Source: Chionis minor (Eukaryota; Chordata; Aves; Charadriiformes; Chionididae). Taken from it: a stretch of 64,000 nt of DNA. Below are positions 26,581 to 35,303 of this stretch, one piece after another. The position numbers and the translations under genes were made by a program. The notes beneath the pieces are model-generated. The model had not been told where the DNA came from. It saw only the letters and a program-made list of their open reading frames with translations, and searched no databases. Location of the stretch: assembly GCA_013398295.1 (NCBI GenBank), contig VZSF01008169.1:124001-188000 (forward strand). The letters are read 5' to 3'. Numbering within the stretch: the first letter of the stretch is position 1; the number at the start of each line of letters is the position of its first letter.

Positions 26581-28182
26581 TACTTGTGCACCAATTAAGT
26601 CCCTCAGTAATTTGGATTGCACTTTCACATGTTTTTTATTTGATTACTGTGTGAACGCTCATTGCTTACTTTGCTTTTGTTTTATGTTTTCCTGATACTT
26701 ACTGAAAGCTCTAAACCCAAATAAATGACAGGTTCAGTAAAAACTCAATCTTGCTTTTGTGCTGCAAAAGCCCATTCAAGGCTTCATAAGCCCCTCAAAA
26801 TTGATTTTTGGAGCACTGTTATTTAATCTGTCCTTTACAAAACTTTAATGCCTTGAGCAAATCCTTCTTGCCTTATTCCCACCACTAGGCGCTTTGACTT
26901 CATGGTAAGCAGATAAATGTAAGACAAAAAAATGCGGTGCAGATTGTTCCCCCAGTCCCTAGTAATTCTCTAACTTATCTATTCTCCCTTTCTCATTATT
27001 GAATAAAATCTCCCATGTAAACACTACTTTTTTGTGCTCCCATGGCACACAGACTTTTTCCCATCAGTTGCTTGCTTTCCCCCACCTGCTGCATCTGACT
27101 CATTAGTTCAGCTTCAGCTTTGCTTCACCTATTCTTTCCCCAAAGAATTATATTTAAAGTTCATGGCACTGTTTTTATTCTCAGCATACTTTCTCTCCGC
27201 ATATCTACCAGGCCTGCAGATAATACTGTGTAATGTTCTCTGCGCTCAGTGGCTCCAACTTCAGTATTTCCTTGCAGGGTTCAGACCTTTAAAAGGAGGT
27301 CTATGGCAGAGAAGGCAAAGGGAATCTGTAGGCCAACTGTGGGCCAGTCGATGCATTAATTCATCCTCTAATTTACATGCAGAGGAGGAGGCAGAAGGAA
27401 ATCCAGTAAAACCAAATGCACAAAAAACAGTATTTTGACTTCGAGCATCATGTATGGCTGCTCCCAAGTACCTCATGGCCCTGAGTGCAGGTGTGGTTTG
27501 ATGCTGTTGCTGTATTCAGAGCGCTTGGGTTCAGCCTGTGAGGTGGCAGGGAGCTGAAAGCTGCCCATAGTTAAGCGTTCACTTATCTCAACCTGCTTTG
27601 AAAGAAGTGTTTGAAGCACTGCTTTTTACTGAACTTTTAGTATCAAATAACCCTTCTATCCTCATTACTTTGTCATTTCTTTATTAAAAGTTTTCAGTGA
27701 AAGAATACCAGCAGATGTAGGTAACTAGAAAGAACAAAGTAAAATTATGTACAGAATGAAGTACTAGTAGTTAATGCTGGCAGTAAGCACCCTGAAGAAG
27801 TTAGCAGTCTTCCACTTTATTTACATTGTAATGGCCTTTAAACAATAATTCAGTGGTGATTATGTTGTCATCTGTCTTCTAACGAAATGTTTGTCCCTAC
27901 CAGCTGTACCTTATATATGTTACATTATATTAATTGTTCTGGAACTTTTTGATAAAACTCAATCAACAGAATATAAAGCCAGCTTAGATACCTTTAAAGT
28001 GTTCACATTAAGGACTTCTGTATGGCTTATTTATTTTTTTTTTCATTAGTCATTTGACAGAAGAGCCTTATGGTTTGAGCAATTGTCAGATACAAATTGT
28101 AAGGTGGATCTTGGTTTGACTGAAATCAACAGCAAAGAATCCATTGACTTAATTTTCATTATGTTTCATTAGCAGACAGACT

Positions 28183-28258
28183 ACATAGTTGCATTTTAAA
28201 ACTTCTTTGGATTATGACATTCTACCCTTTTTTCACTTTGGGTGATAGTTTTCCAGAG
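28183..28258. repeat. 76-bp duplicated segment, copy A
   Basis: This copy starts acatagttgcattttaaaac and ends gatagttttccagag. It recurs 657 bp downstream with two mismatches (74/76 identical by eye). No similarity outside the 76 bp was seen. Confidence 0.88.
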
Positions 28259-28839
28259 GAGGTAAAATGCAATTGGAAAAGAATGTGCAAAGAGCACAAG
28301 GATTTTGACTCCAGACACAGAGTGGCTTATGGGCTTTTGTCTGTTATCTTTTAAAATTCTTAAAATATTGAAAATGATTTGTAGCTACGATTTGCAGCAG
28401 AGTATACGTAAGCAATACTAATACAACATGGCACTTGGGTTCAGGAAAGCTGCATACCTCGTGTGTTAAAGTGACACCAGTCCAACACACAAGTGACTTC
28501 AGCTACCCAAAACGACAGCAATCTTTTACGAAGAGAATAAAGTACTTGTATTGTCTCAGTCCTAGCAGGACATTGAAATTAGTTTAGTAATGAGTGGAAA
28601 GGATGGCATCCAGAGATTAATTAAAAAATACTAGAAATAAGTTGAAAAAAATTATAAATAATTCCATCTCTGAAAGAAAAAAAATAAATTGGTAATTTCT
28701 GCTGTAAAACAAATGTCCTTGTGATTTGCAAGAAGCTGTCTCACACCTACAGTCCTGTTACAAGAGTGTGTAGTGGCTGGACACTAAGCAACTCTATGTA
28801 GCATGGACTTTCTCCTTGGATTTCTTTTTTTTTTTCAGA

Positions 28840-28915
28840 ACATAGTTGCATTTTAAAACTTCTTTGGATTATGACATTCTAACCTTTTTTCGCTTTGGGT
28901 GATAGTTTTCCAGAG
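28840..28915. repeat. 76-bp duplicated segment, copy B, next to a T-tract
   Basis: Direct-repeat partner of 28183-28258. It is preceded on the plus strand by a T-tract (about 28824-28835) and cagaa. Read on the minus strand, this copy is therefore followed by an A-rich tail, as retroposed sequence would be. Copy A lacks this tract. Confidence 0.88.
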
Positions 28916-30080
28916 ATGAGTCAAAACACTGGCACGAGGAATGTTTAGTGACAATATTCAGAATTTCAGACGCATACTTTCCAACGCTCCTGTTATTTCT
29001 GAACTGTCAGTAGCATTTTATTTGATTTTTAACACTTAAAGCAGGAGTTCAGTTTCACCATAAGAGTAAACACCCCACAAAAGCTGCATTTTGTAACAGT
29101 GAAAGTAGCTATTGATGCAGAGATTTGCAAATGTGTTGCTTTATATGCTAAATAATACTGTGTGTGTATATATATGTATTCAGGACATTAATGCATGAAT
29201 GGTTTTGCTAATAGCGGCCTGGATTTCAGTTTTATTTTCACTTGCCTTGCTCTGCTGTGAATGTTACAGCTATTCCTGACTCAGACTTGTAAATAGCAGG
29301 AGAATAATGCTACCTGTGTATTAGAAATACAGATAACTTCTAGACAGAGCACATCACGTGCCATAACGGTGTCAAAATTACCAGCGAAGAAGTAATCATC
29401 TCTCTCTGTCACCCAGTTCAATTTGTATTGAAGTGTTTGGAAGGCCTACTTCTTTAATTAAACACCCGCTACTTCAAAAGCTGAAGCTGACTTGTATCAT
29501 CAATGCCATCACCAGGTTAGCACCTTCTAATCACCTTCAAATACTCTACAAATTTGGTTGCTGTCTCTGTTTCTCCAATTATGTCCTTGCACACGCAGCA
29601 GAGAATAGATTTTGTGACCAATAGTATATGCCCCGTCATATTAAACAACCAAACCACAAATAGCTGTGACTTAATCAGTTGCAATTTGACATCACTGTTA
29701 TGACTTCATGGAGAGAATCAGGACTCTGGGCAGTTTTGTCTTTTTTTTTTTAGTAGCAATACAAATCTGCTGGTAAGAACAAGTGGCAGAGGGAAGAAAA
29801 AAAAAAAACAAAGCCTCCAGTTGGTTTCTGTGACTGTTGTATTCTCTGTATATCCTGGCATATGCTAAGCTTTTAAAGAAGTGTTTCTGAAGTACCTTAC
29901 AACAGTTTAGCTCCATCTGCCATCCAGTTTTTGCTATAAAAGTGGCCGGCCTGCTCGTCTTCCTTCCCATGAGGTGAGGCAAACTCCTTTAGGCAAAATT
30001 TATCGTGAGAAGCAAATTCCTCAAGTCAAATGGGCCAAATAGCTTGTTGACAAAATTGCCAAGTAAAGTATATACAGATT

Positions 30081-30115
30081 TAAAAAAAAAAAAAAAAACA
30101 CACACCAACCACCCA
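30081..30115. repeat. A-tract followed by CA-rich run
   Basis: About seventeen A residues are followed by cacacaccaaccacccacat. This is simple low-complexity sequence just upstream of the GC-rich block. Confidence 0.8.
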
Positions 30116-30189
30116 CATTTGGTTGCAGCTAAAACATAAAGACACCTGAATCAAATTTTCCTTGTATGAAAGTGAGGAAAATCTGGAAA

Positions 30190-30434
30190 CCGGCGCTATT
30201 TTAGGCTGACTGCGGTTTGTTGGGTTTCGGGGGAGCGCTACGTAGTAGCAACTGTGGGAAAACCACTCCGCAGTTCTCCGCCGGAGCCATCTGCCAGGAA
30301 GACGGGACATATGTTCGCGCCGCTTATTCGGGAGCCAAGTGGAAGCCGATACGCCCGGCCGCGGCCCGGCCCGCGCCCAGCACGGCGGGGAGCGGCCGGC
30401 TCAGCCCAGCCCGGCCCAGCCCGCGCCGGGCGGC
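30190..30434 (+). promoter_or_regulatory. GFRA1: CpG-island edge, likely GFRA1 promoter or first-exon region
   Basis: Base composition changes abruptly from AT-rich to strongly GC/CpG-rich (cgccggagcc, gttcgcgccgc, gcccggccgcggcccggccc). The sequence enters the assembly gap still GC-rich. It lies about 0.9 kb upstream of the GFRA1 start codon with no other plus-strand gene between. That it contains the GFRA1 promoter is inference from position and composition; the transcription start itself may be in the gap. Confidence 0.65.
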
Positions 30435-31189
30435 NNNNNNNNNNNNNNNNNNNNNNNNNNNNNNNNNNNNNNNNNNNNNNNNNNNNNNNNNNNNNNNNNN
30501 NNNNNNNNNNNNNNNNNNNNNNNNNNNNNNNNNNNNNNNNNNNNNNNNNNNNNNNNNNNNNNNNNNNNNNNNNNNNNNNNNNNNNNNNNNNNNNNNNNNN
30601 NNNNNNNNNNNNNNNNNNNNNNNNNNNNNNNNNNNNNNNNNNNNNNNNNNNNNNNNNNNNNNNNNNNNNNNNNNNNNNNNNNNNNNNNNNNNNNNNNNNN
30701 NNNNNNNNNNNNNNNNNNNNNNNNNNNNNNNNNNNNNNNNNNNNNNNNNNNNNNNNNNNNNNNNNNNNNNNNNNNNNNNNNNNNNNNNNNNNNNNNNNNN
30801 NNNNNNNNNNNNNNNNNNNNNNNNNNNNNNNNNNNNNNNNNNNNNNNNNNNNNNNNNNNNNNNNNNNNNNNNNNNNNNNNNNNNNNNNNNNNNNNNNNNN
30901 NNNNNNNNNNNNNNNNNNNNNNNNNNNNNNNNNNNNNNNNNNNNNNNNNNNNNNNNNNNNNNNNNNNNNNNNNNNNNNNNNNNNNNNNNNNNNNNNNNNN
31001 NNNNNNNNNNNNNNNNNNNNNNNNNNNNNNNNNNNNNNNNNNNNNNNNNNNNNNNNNNNNNNNNNNNNNNNNNNNNNNNNNNNNNNNNNNNNNNNNNNNN
31101 NNNNNNNNNNNNNNNNNNNNNNNNNNNNNNNNNNNNNNNNNNNNNNNNNNNNNNNNNNNNNNNNNNNNNNNNNNNNNNNNNNNNNNNNN
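30435..31189. other. Assembly gap, 755 unresolved bases
   Basis: Continuous n characters. It is flanked by GC-rich island sequence on the left and a (CA)n microsatellite on the right, both difficult for sequencing and assembly. Long ORFs spanning the gap are artefacts of unresolved bases. Confidence 0.99.
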
Positions 31190-31222
31190 CACACACACAC
31201 ACACACACACACACCCCCCCCC
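31190..31222. repeat. (CA)12 microsatellite plus C-run at gap edge
   Basis: Twelve CA units continue directly into a run of about nine C residues. It begins at the gap boundary, so its true length is unknown. It lies in or just before the GFRA1 5' UTR. Confidence 0.92.
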
Positions 31223-31231
31223 ACGAATTCA

Positions 31232-31267
31232 ATGGATCTGAACTTGGAGTCTTTGGACCTCGGCTGA
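31232..31267 (+). promoter_or_regulatory. Upstream ORF in the GFRA1 leader
   Basis: An 11-codon uORF (MDLNLESLDLG, stop TGA) lies 113 bp upstream of the GFRA1 ATG and in a different frame from it. If this stretch is in the mature 5' UTR, the uORF could dampen translation. Whether it is transcribed, and where the 5' UTR starts, cannot be told because of the gap. Confidence 0.45.
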
Positions 31268-31344
31268 TTTGGAATATCTACATGCTGACCCTCTTTGTTG
31301 TGGCACATCAACTCGTTTGGGGAAAACCATCCGAAGACGGCAAG

Positions 31345-31384
31345 ATGTTTCTCGCTATCTTGTACTGCGCTTTGCCCTTAGTGG
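31345..31384 (+). CDS. GFRA1: GFRA1 coding exon 1 (signal peptide start)
   Basis: The ATG at 31345 has A at -3. The exon codes MFLAILYCALPLV plus one base and ends GTGG|GTAAGT. Human GFRA1 starts MFLATLYFALPLL with the same exon break. The 5' end of this exon was not found; no convincing acceptor precedes it, so the exon or its promoter may reach the gap. An in-frame upstream ATG at 31282 would add 21 residues. Confidence 0.92.
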
Positions 31385-34158
31385 GTAAGTTGCTGATCTC
31401 TGCACATCGCTTCATGAAGCAAAGCATTGGGTTTACGGGGTCGGATGTCTGACGGTTGTCAGTCTATTGTTTAGGCAGAACAGTGAAGTTTCCAGTAGTT
31501 TTTACGGCTCTGCCTCACATCAGGTAGCCCAGTGTACATTTAAAGCTCTGGGAGATTACAGACTTAAGATACTTGCCTGTGTAGCCTCTTGTTAAATCGG
31601 GTTCTCGCAAGTTACAGGGAAACTTTTCATTTTGATAAAATAAGGCTGCTTGGGGAGGGTGTGGGGGGGTGACAAGAGCTAGCTGAAGGATTACACCTTC
31701 ACCTGAATCTGGCAGGCTGCCCAGCTGCCAGTGGTTTGCAGCCCAAACTGGTTTCCTTTCCACGGGAGAGGTTTGTGTTTCCATCTGCATGTGTCTGAGG
31801 GAGCGTGACAGGGGGCACGATGGAGAGGAGGGAGTTAATGTAATTTGCTTTGTTCTCCTGCAAAAACATCATACGTGGAGAGAAATGGAGGGGGGGGAGT
31901 CATAAATTCTACCTTTATACGTGTAGAATAAGCAAAAATGTGCACAGCCTTTAAAAAGTGACGCAAAAATATTAGTGAGGCTAATATCAATCAGTGAGGA
32001 TACTTACCTCTCTGAGCGGCTTGTTCGTGGATGTAATTGAAATTACAGCAAAGCTCTTGTGGAAAGTGAGGCCGAATGTTTAACCCTTCAGTTAAACACT
32101 TGAAAGGCAAGGTTATTTGTTTCACCGAAGCGGATCTAAGGAATAACGAATGCTTGTTTTGTCAGGCACGTTAACCCCTGTGGGTTTTCTTTCCTTTTTG
32201 TGTTTTCTCATAAATCAGCCAGCAGGGTTAAAGCATACTGTTTCCCTGGGCTCCCACAAAAGTGGGTCTAAGACCGTGAAAACCCCATGTGCTTATTCCT
32301 AAGGTGTAGCGTGATTCCCAGAGGTCTGCAAGGTGTTGCCCATGGGGCTGCCCGCGTGTGCTGCCTGCGGAGATGCCTTGTGCTTCCCAGATGCCTGCTT
32401 TGGAGCTCTGGTTAAACCAGCCTCACCCCTCAGTGAGAGTTTCCTGGTTTGTGTCTCCCCTCTCTAGATGTACTTCTGTCCGCAGAAGTGAGCGGGCTGC
32501 CTGGAGGGGACCGCCTGGACTGCGTGAAAGCCAGCGATCAGTGTCTCAAGGAGCAGAGCTGTAGTACTAAATACAGGACACTGAGGCAGTGTGTAGCTGG
32601 CAAAGAGAGCAACTTCAGCCGGGCAACAGGCCTGGAGGCAAAAGACGAATGCAAAAGCGCCATGGAAGCCCTCAAGCAGAAATCTCTGTACAACTGCCGC
32701 TGTAAGAGGGGCATGAAGAAGGAGAAAAACTGCCTGCGCATTTACTGGAGCATGTACCAGAGCTTACAGGGTACGTTGCAAACCACAGAAATGAAATGTT
32801 ACTCTCCCCTAATGCAGTGTGTGATTTTTTGCAGCCCCTCACATCCGCAGCTAGCTACTGCCACCGAGGCTAAACCGAGGGTCTGACCCCATAATTCACA
32901 TTGTGCTCTTCAGCTGCAAACTGAGGACCTTTCATCCGACTCAAGAACAGCTGCTCCTCCGTGTCCTGTTGTTGGGAAATCCACAATGAGGGTTTCCTCC
33001 AGGGGCCCCAGCTGACCTTTCTAAACCAGAGTCAAAAGATAAGGGCACTAGCAAGTGCAAAAGCTACAAAAACAATCCTTTGGAGACATTTTCCTAATAA
33101 TATTGAAACTCCTTAATTAGGACTCACCTAGCAAGAACACAGGACACTGGAACTAGTTACTTAGCTCTTTGCTGAAAGTTAAATGTAACATGAAGAGGAG
33201 CATTGTTTTAAGGAAAAGTTTATTCTTTCCTTTCCTGTATTTACTAGCAATATTCCCTGGGCATGCTGAGGCAGAAAAAAAGAAGTTTGTGCTTCCTAGA
33301 GTGTGTAGAAGTGGCAGGTAGAAGGGATATGACCGTGATTGACTTGGGACTTCTGTTCTTGATGTCACTGGCAAATTTCCCTTACTTTACTAAGAACAGT
33401 CAGGTCCTTATATGAGATATATCATTTTTAGCCCAGTTTCACTGTGGCCCTGGAATTGAAGATGCAGTCTTTTACTTCAGTGTGGTCCTCATTTAACTCT
33501 TTTTCTGTAGCTGCTTCTGCAAAAAGGGAATCCCTTTCTGTTCCTTTATCCAGGCATCGACTGTAATGTTTTAATGAGTCAACATGTATTTTTGTTCTAA
33601 CTTTCGTAATAAATTACACTACTCTAGGACATTTTCTGCATCATAAAAAGTTTCCCTTCCATCAGCATCTTCTTAAGAGTGTTTTATTCCAAACATGCTA
33701 GTTTTTGACTGTGACCTGGGCTGCTTCTTTATAAAAGAGCTCTGCTGTTGGGGTGAATGATGAGGAACATCCTTGCTACAGCTTCTCTCCTGCTGGCATG
33801 AGATAGGACGGTCCCTGTGATGTCACAGGCTGTCTCTCCAAATTATGACCTTATCCATGGAGGAAGGAGAGAACAGAGCTAGCGACAGGGATAAACAACT
33901 TGCTTCTTTCATGTGTTTTTATATACAATGCTTTGAGGAGAAATAGCCACACAAATTAGAAGGGAATATCTTTTGCAGTTACAGAGTAGCTTCATTTCAG
34001 AGTAAAAGTAAACAACAAAATCTTATCCTGATTTCTTGCATTAAAAAAAAAAATTAAATATTATTTGTCTTTAGGAAATGACTTGCTTGAAGATTCCCCC
34101 TATGAACCAGTTAACAGCAGACTATCAGACATATTCAGGCTAGCACCAATTGTATCAG
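31345..34158 (+). CDS. GFRA1: GFRA1, GDNF family receptor alpha-1, N-terminal part (three exons)
   Basis: Exons 31345-31384, 32468-32770 and 34075-34158 join in frame into 142 codons plus one base. Residues 1-23 (MFLAILYCALPLVDVLLSAE...) form a signal peptide. Residues about 30-114 are the first cysteine-rich domain (D1), with eight Cys at 32, 39, 45, 55, 75, 90, 92 and 102 and a possible N-glycosylation site (NFS, Asn62). Residues 115-142 (GNDLLEDSPYEPVNSRLSDI, then FRLAPIVS) are the linker towards D2. The match to vertebrate GFRA1 (about 465 residues) is near-identical across D1 (DCVKASDQCLKEQSCSTKYR). The full protein is GPI-anchored, binds GDNF and presents it to RET. D2, D3 and the GPI signal are outside the window. 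The sequence GLPGGDR carries three extra residues compared with mammalian SGGDR. Confidence 0.97.
31385..32467 (+). other. GFRA1: GFRA1 intron 1 (first intron within the coding region)
   Basis: A 1,083-bp intron bounded by GTAAGT and ...CTCTAG, phase 1. It has no repeat or ORF of note. Confidence 0.9.
32468..32770 (+). CDS. GFRA1: GFRA1 coding exon 2 (D1 domain)
   Basis: The acceptor is tcccctctctag|ATGTAC and the donor CAGG|GTACGT. The exon is 303 bp and in phase 1 at both ends. It encodes DVLLSAEVSGLPGGDRLDCV through ...IYWSMYQSLQ, holding all eight D1 cysteines. An ORF finder that starts at an upstream methionine and reads past the donor would overextend this exon at both ends. Confidence 0.97.
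32771..34074 (+). other. GFRA1: GFRA1 intron 2
   Basis: A 1,304-bp phase 1 intron from GTACGT to ...TGTCTTTAG. It is AT-rich with nothing recognisable inside. Confidence 0.9.
34075..34158 (+). CDS. GFRA1: GFRA1 coding exon 3 (D1-D2 linker)
   Basis: This 84-bp exon has acceptor ttatttgtctttag| and donor TCAG|GTAAGC. It encodes NDLLEDSPYEPVNSRLSDIF then RLAPIVS and ends in phase 1. The first half is identical to mammals. The last residues (RLAPIVS against human RVVPFIS) differ, as I recall for chicken. No ATG-initiated long ORF covers it. In mammals this donor joins either a 15-nt alternative exon (DVFQQ) or directly the D2 exon; neither was found in the window. Confidence 0.95.
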
Positions 34159-35146
34159 GTAAGCAGATTTAAAATTCTTTAACTGAGACATGATTACAAT
34201 CTGCTGCTTTGTAGTTGAATTATGGAACTTTTAAGCAATACTCTCTTAAATAAAAATAAATGTTAATGGCTTTCTGGATTTAGGAAGTTCACAATATAGT
34301 TATTATTTCAAAACCATTTAATATTTTCTTTTGTGCAACTAAAACTGAAAGAACGCTTGGCAGGATGGCAATTTGTATTCTCTTTGAGTGATTCTTGACA
34401 ATAAATGCTGAATTTTCCTGTAGGTGGCAATCTGATTCCCCGCGTTCCTAATTTACAAATCAGTTCCTTTTTGGGAATGTGGTCAGTGCAGGTTACCTCC
34501 CATTGACATTAAAAAAGATCAGAAGATAAATCTTTCAAATGTTTGCATATGGGAATGCTTTAAAGAAGAAATATTTCTTATAAGAAATTTCAGAATTAAG
34601 GCTTGTCTTCTTTTCTGGAACTGCTGCCTGTTTAAAGATCTTATTCACAACTTCCTTCTTTTCCTAGTTTTTTTCTGAACATTTTTGTTGCTGTGTGACT
34701 GTCTTTCAGAACTTGTAGTAGTTTGAATGCATTGCTCTGTAATTAAACTATGCTGTTTGGTTTTTATCAGCCTAAATTATACTTCTTTTGGTTTGTATTT
34801 ATCGAAACAATGTTTTTTAGGCATTCACACAGATTATAGGTTGGAATTAATTTTCTTTTTTGGAGTTTCAGAAAGACTTGCGAGGATGCAGTCGGTACTC
34901 GGGCCTTTATTTGTTTAGTTACGTAGAAAAATTGAATGTGCAGAGCATAATGTGTAAGTCTGACAGCGTTGAAGCTGTCATTAACTGACATGCTATGGAT
35001 AAGCATTAGTAGATAGCTCGTTAAAAGAAAGAAGAAAAGACCAGAGAAAGTGGCTTGACCAATTTTCAGAAGTACTTACACTTTTTAGGACCCTAAGTCT
35101 CATTAAAAGCCAGGAGGACTTAGGTTGTTAAGTATTTAATGGTAGA

Positions 35147-35303
35147 GATTTTCAAAGGCATATAGACACATAAAATGTAGATAACTGCCCACTGGGATTT
35201 TCAGAAACGACTAAGTGATTTAAATAGGTGTTAGATGCCCAGGCAGTTCTAAAAATTTTAAGTGCTTAATGCATCTTTAGGTATCTTAATGCCTTTGAAA
35301 ATC
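35147..35303. mobile_element. MITE-like short inverted-repeat element (old DNA transposon relic)
   Basis: The segment is bounded by a perfect 15-bp inverted repeat, gattttcaaaggcat (35147-35161) and atgcctttgaaaatc (35289-35303). Its inside is rich in ttag/taggt words (gtgttagatgcc, ctttaggtatctt). This resembles a palindromic non-autonomous repeat dispersed in amniote genomes (gattttcaaaggcacctaa type). The family name is uncertain and the true termini may lie further out. Confidence 0.6.

Larger units (their letters stand above)
20606..28182. other. Intergenic DNA, middle-right part
   Basis: AT-rich sequence without a recognised gene. It includes an A-tract at about 22949-22965, the A/C-rich patch at 24598-24728 and an ambiguous base at 26579 after a G-run. 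The longest ORF (27034-27438, 134 codons) has no recognisable similarity. Confidence 0.5.

Noticed and set aside
27034..27438. 134-codon plus-strand ORF in the intergenic region
   Set aside because: No recognised domain or homology. Intergenic AT-rich DNA of this length is expected to give some ORFs of this size. A conservation or RNA-seq test would decide.
30217..31452. Long ORFs of 269-411 codons on both strands spanning the gap
   Set aside because: Most of their length is unresolved bases. Only the last part of the plus-strand frame (from 31345, possibly 31282) is real GFRA1 coding sequence, and it ends at the donor at 31384.
32358..32886. ORFs overlapping the GFRA1 D1 exon with ATG starts upstream and extension past 32770
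   Set aside because: Splice sites and the family alignment limit the coding part to 32468-32770. The rest is intron read-through, and the minus-strand 67-codon ORF is its antisense shadow.
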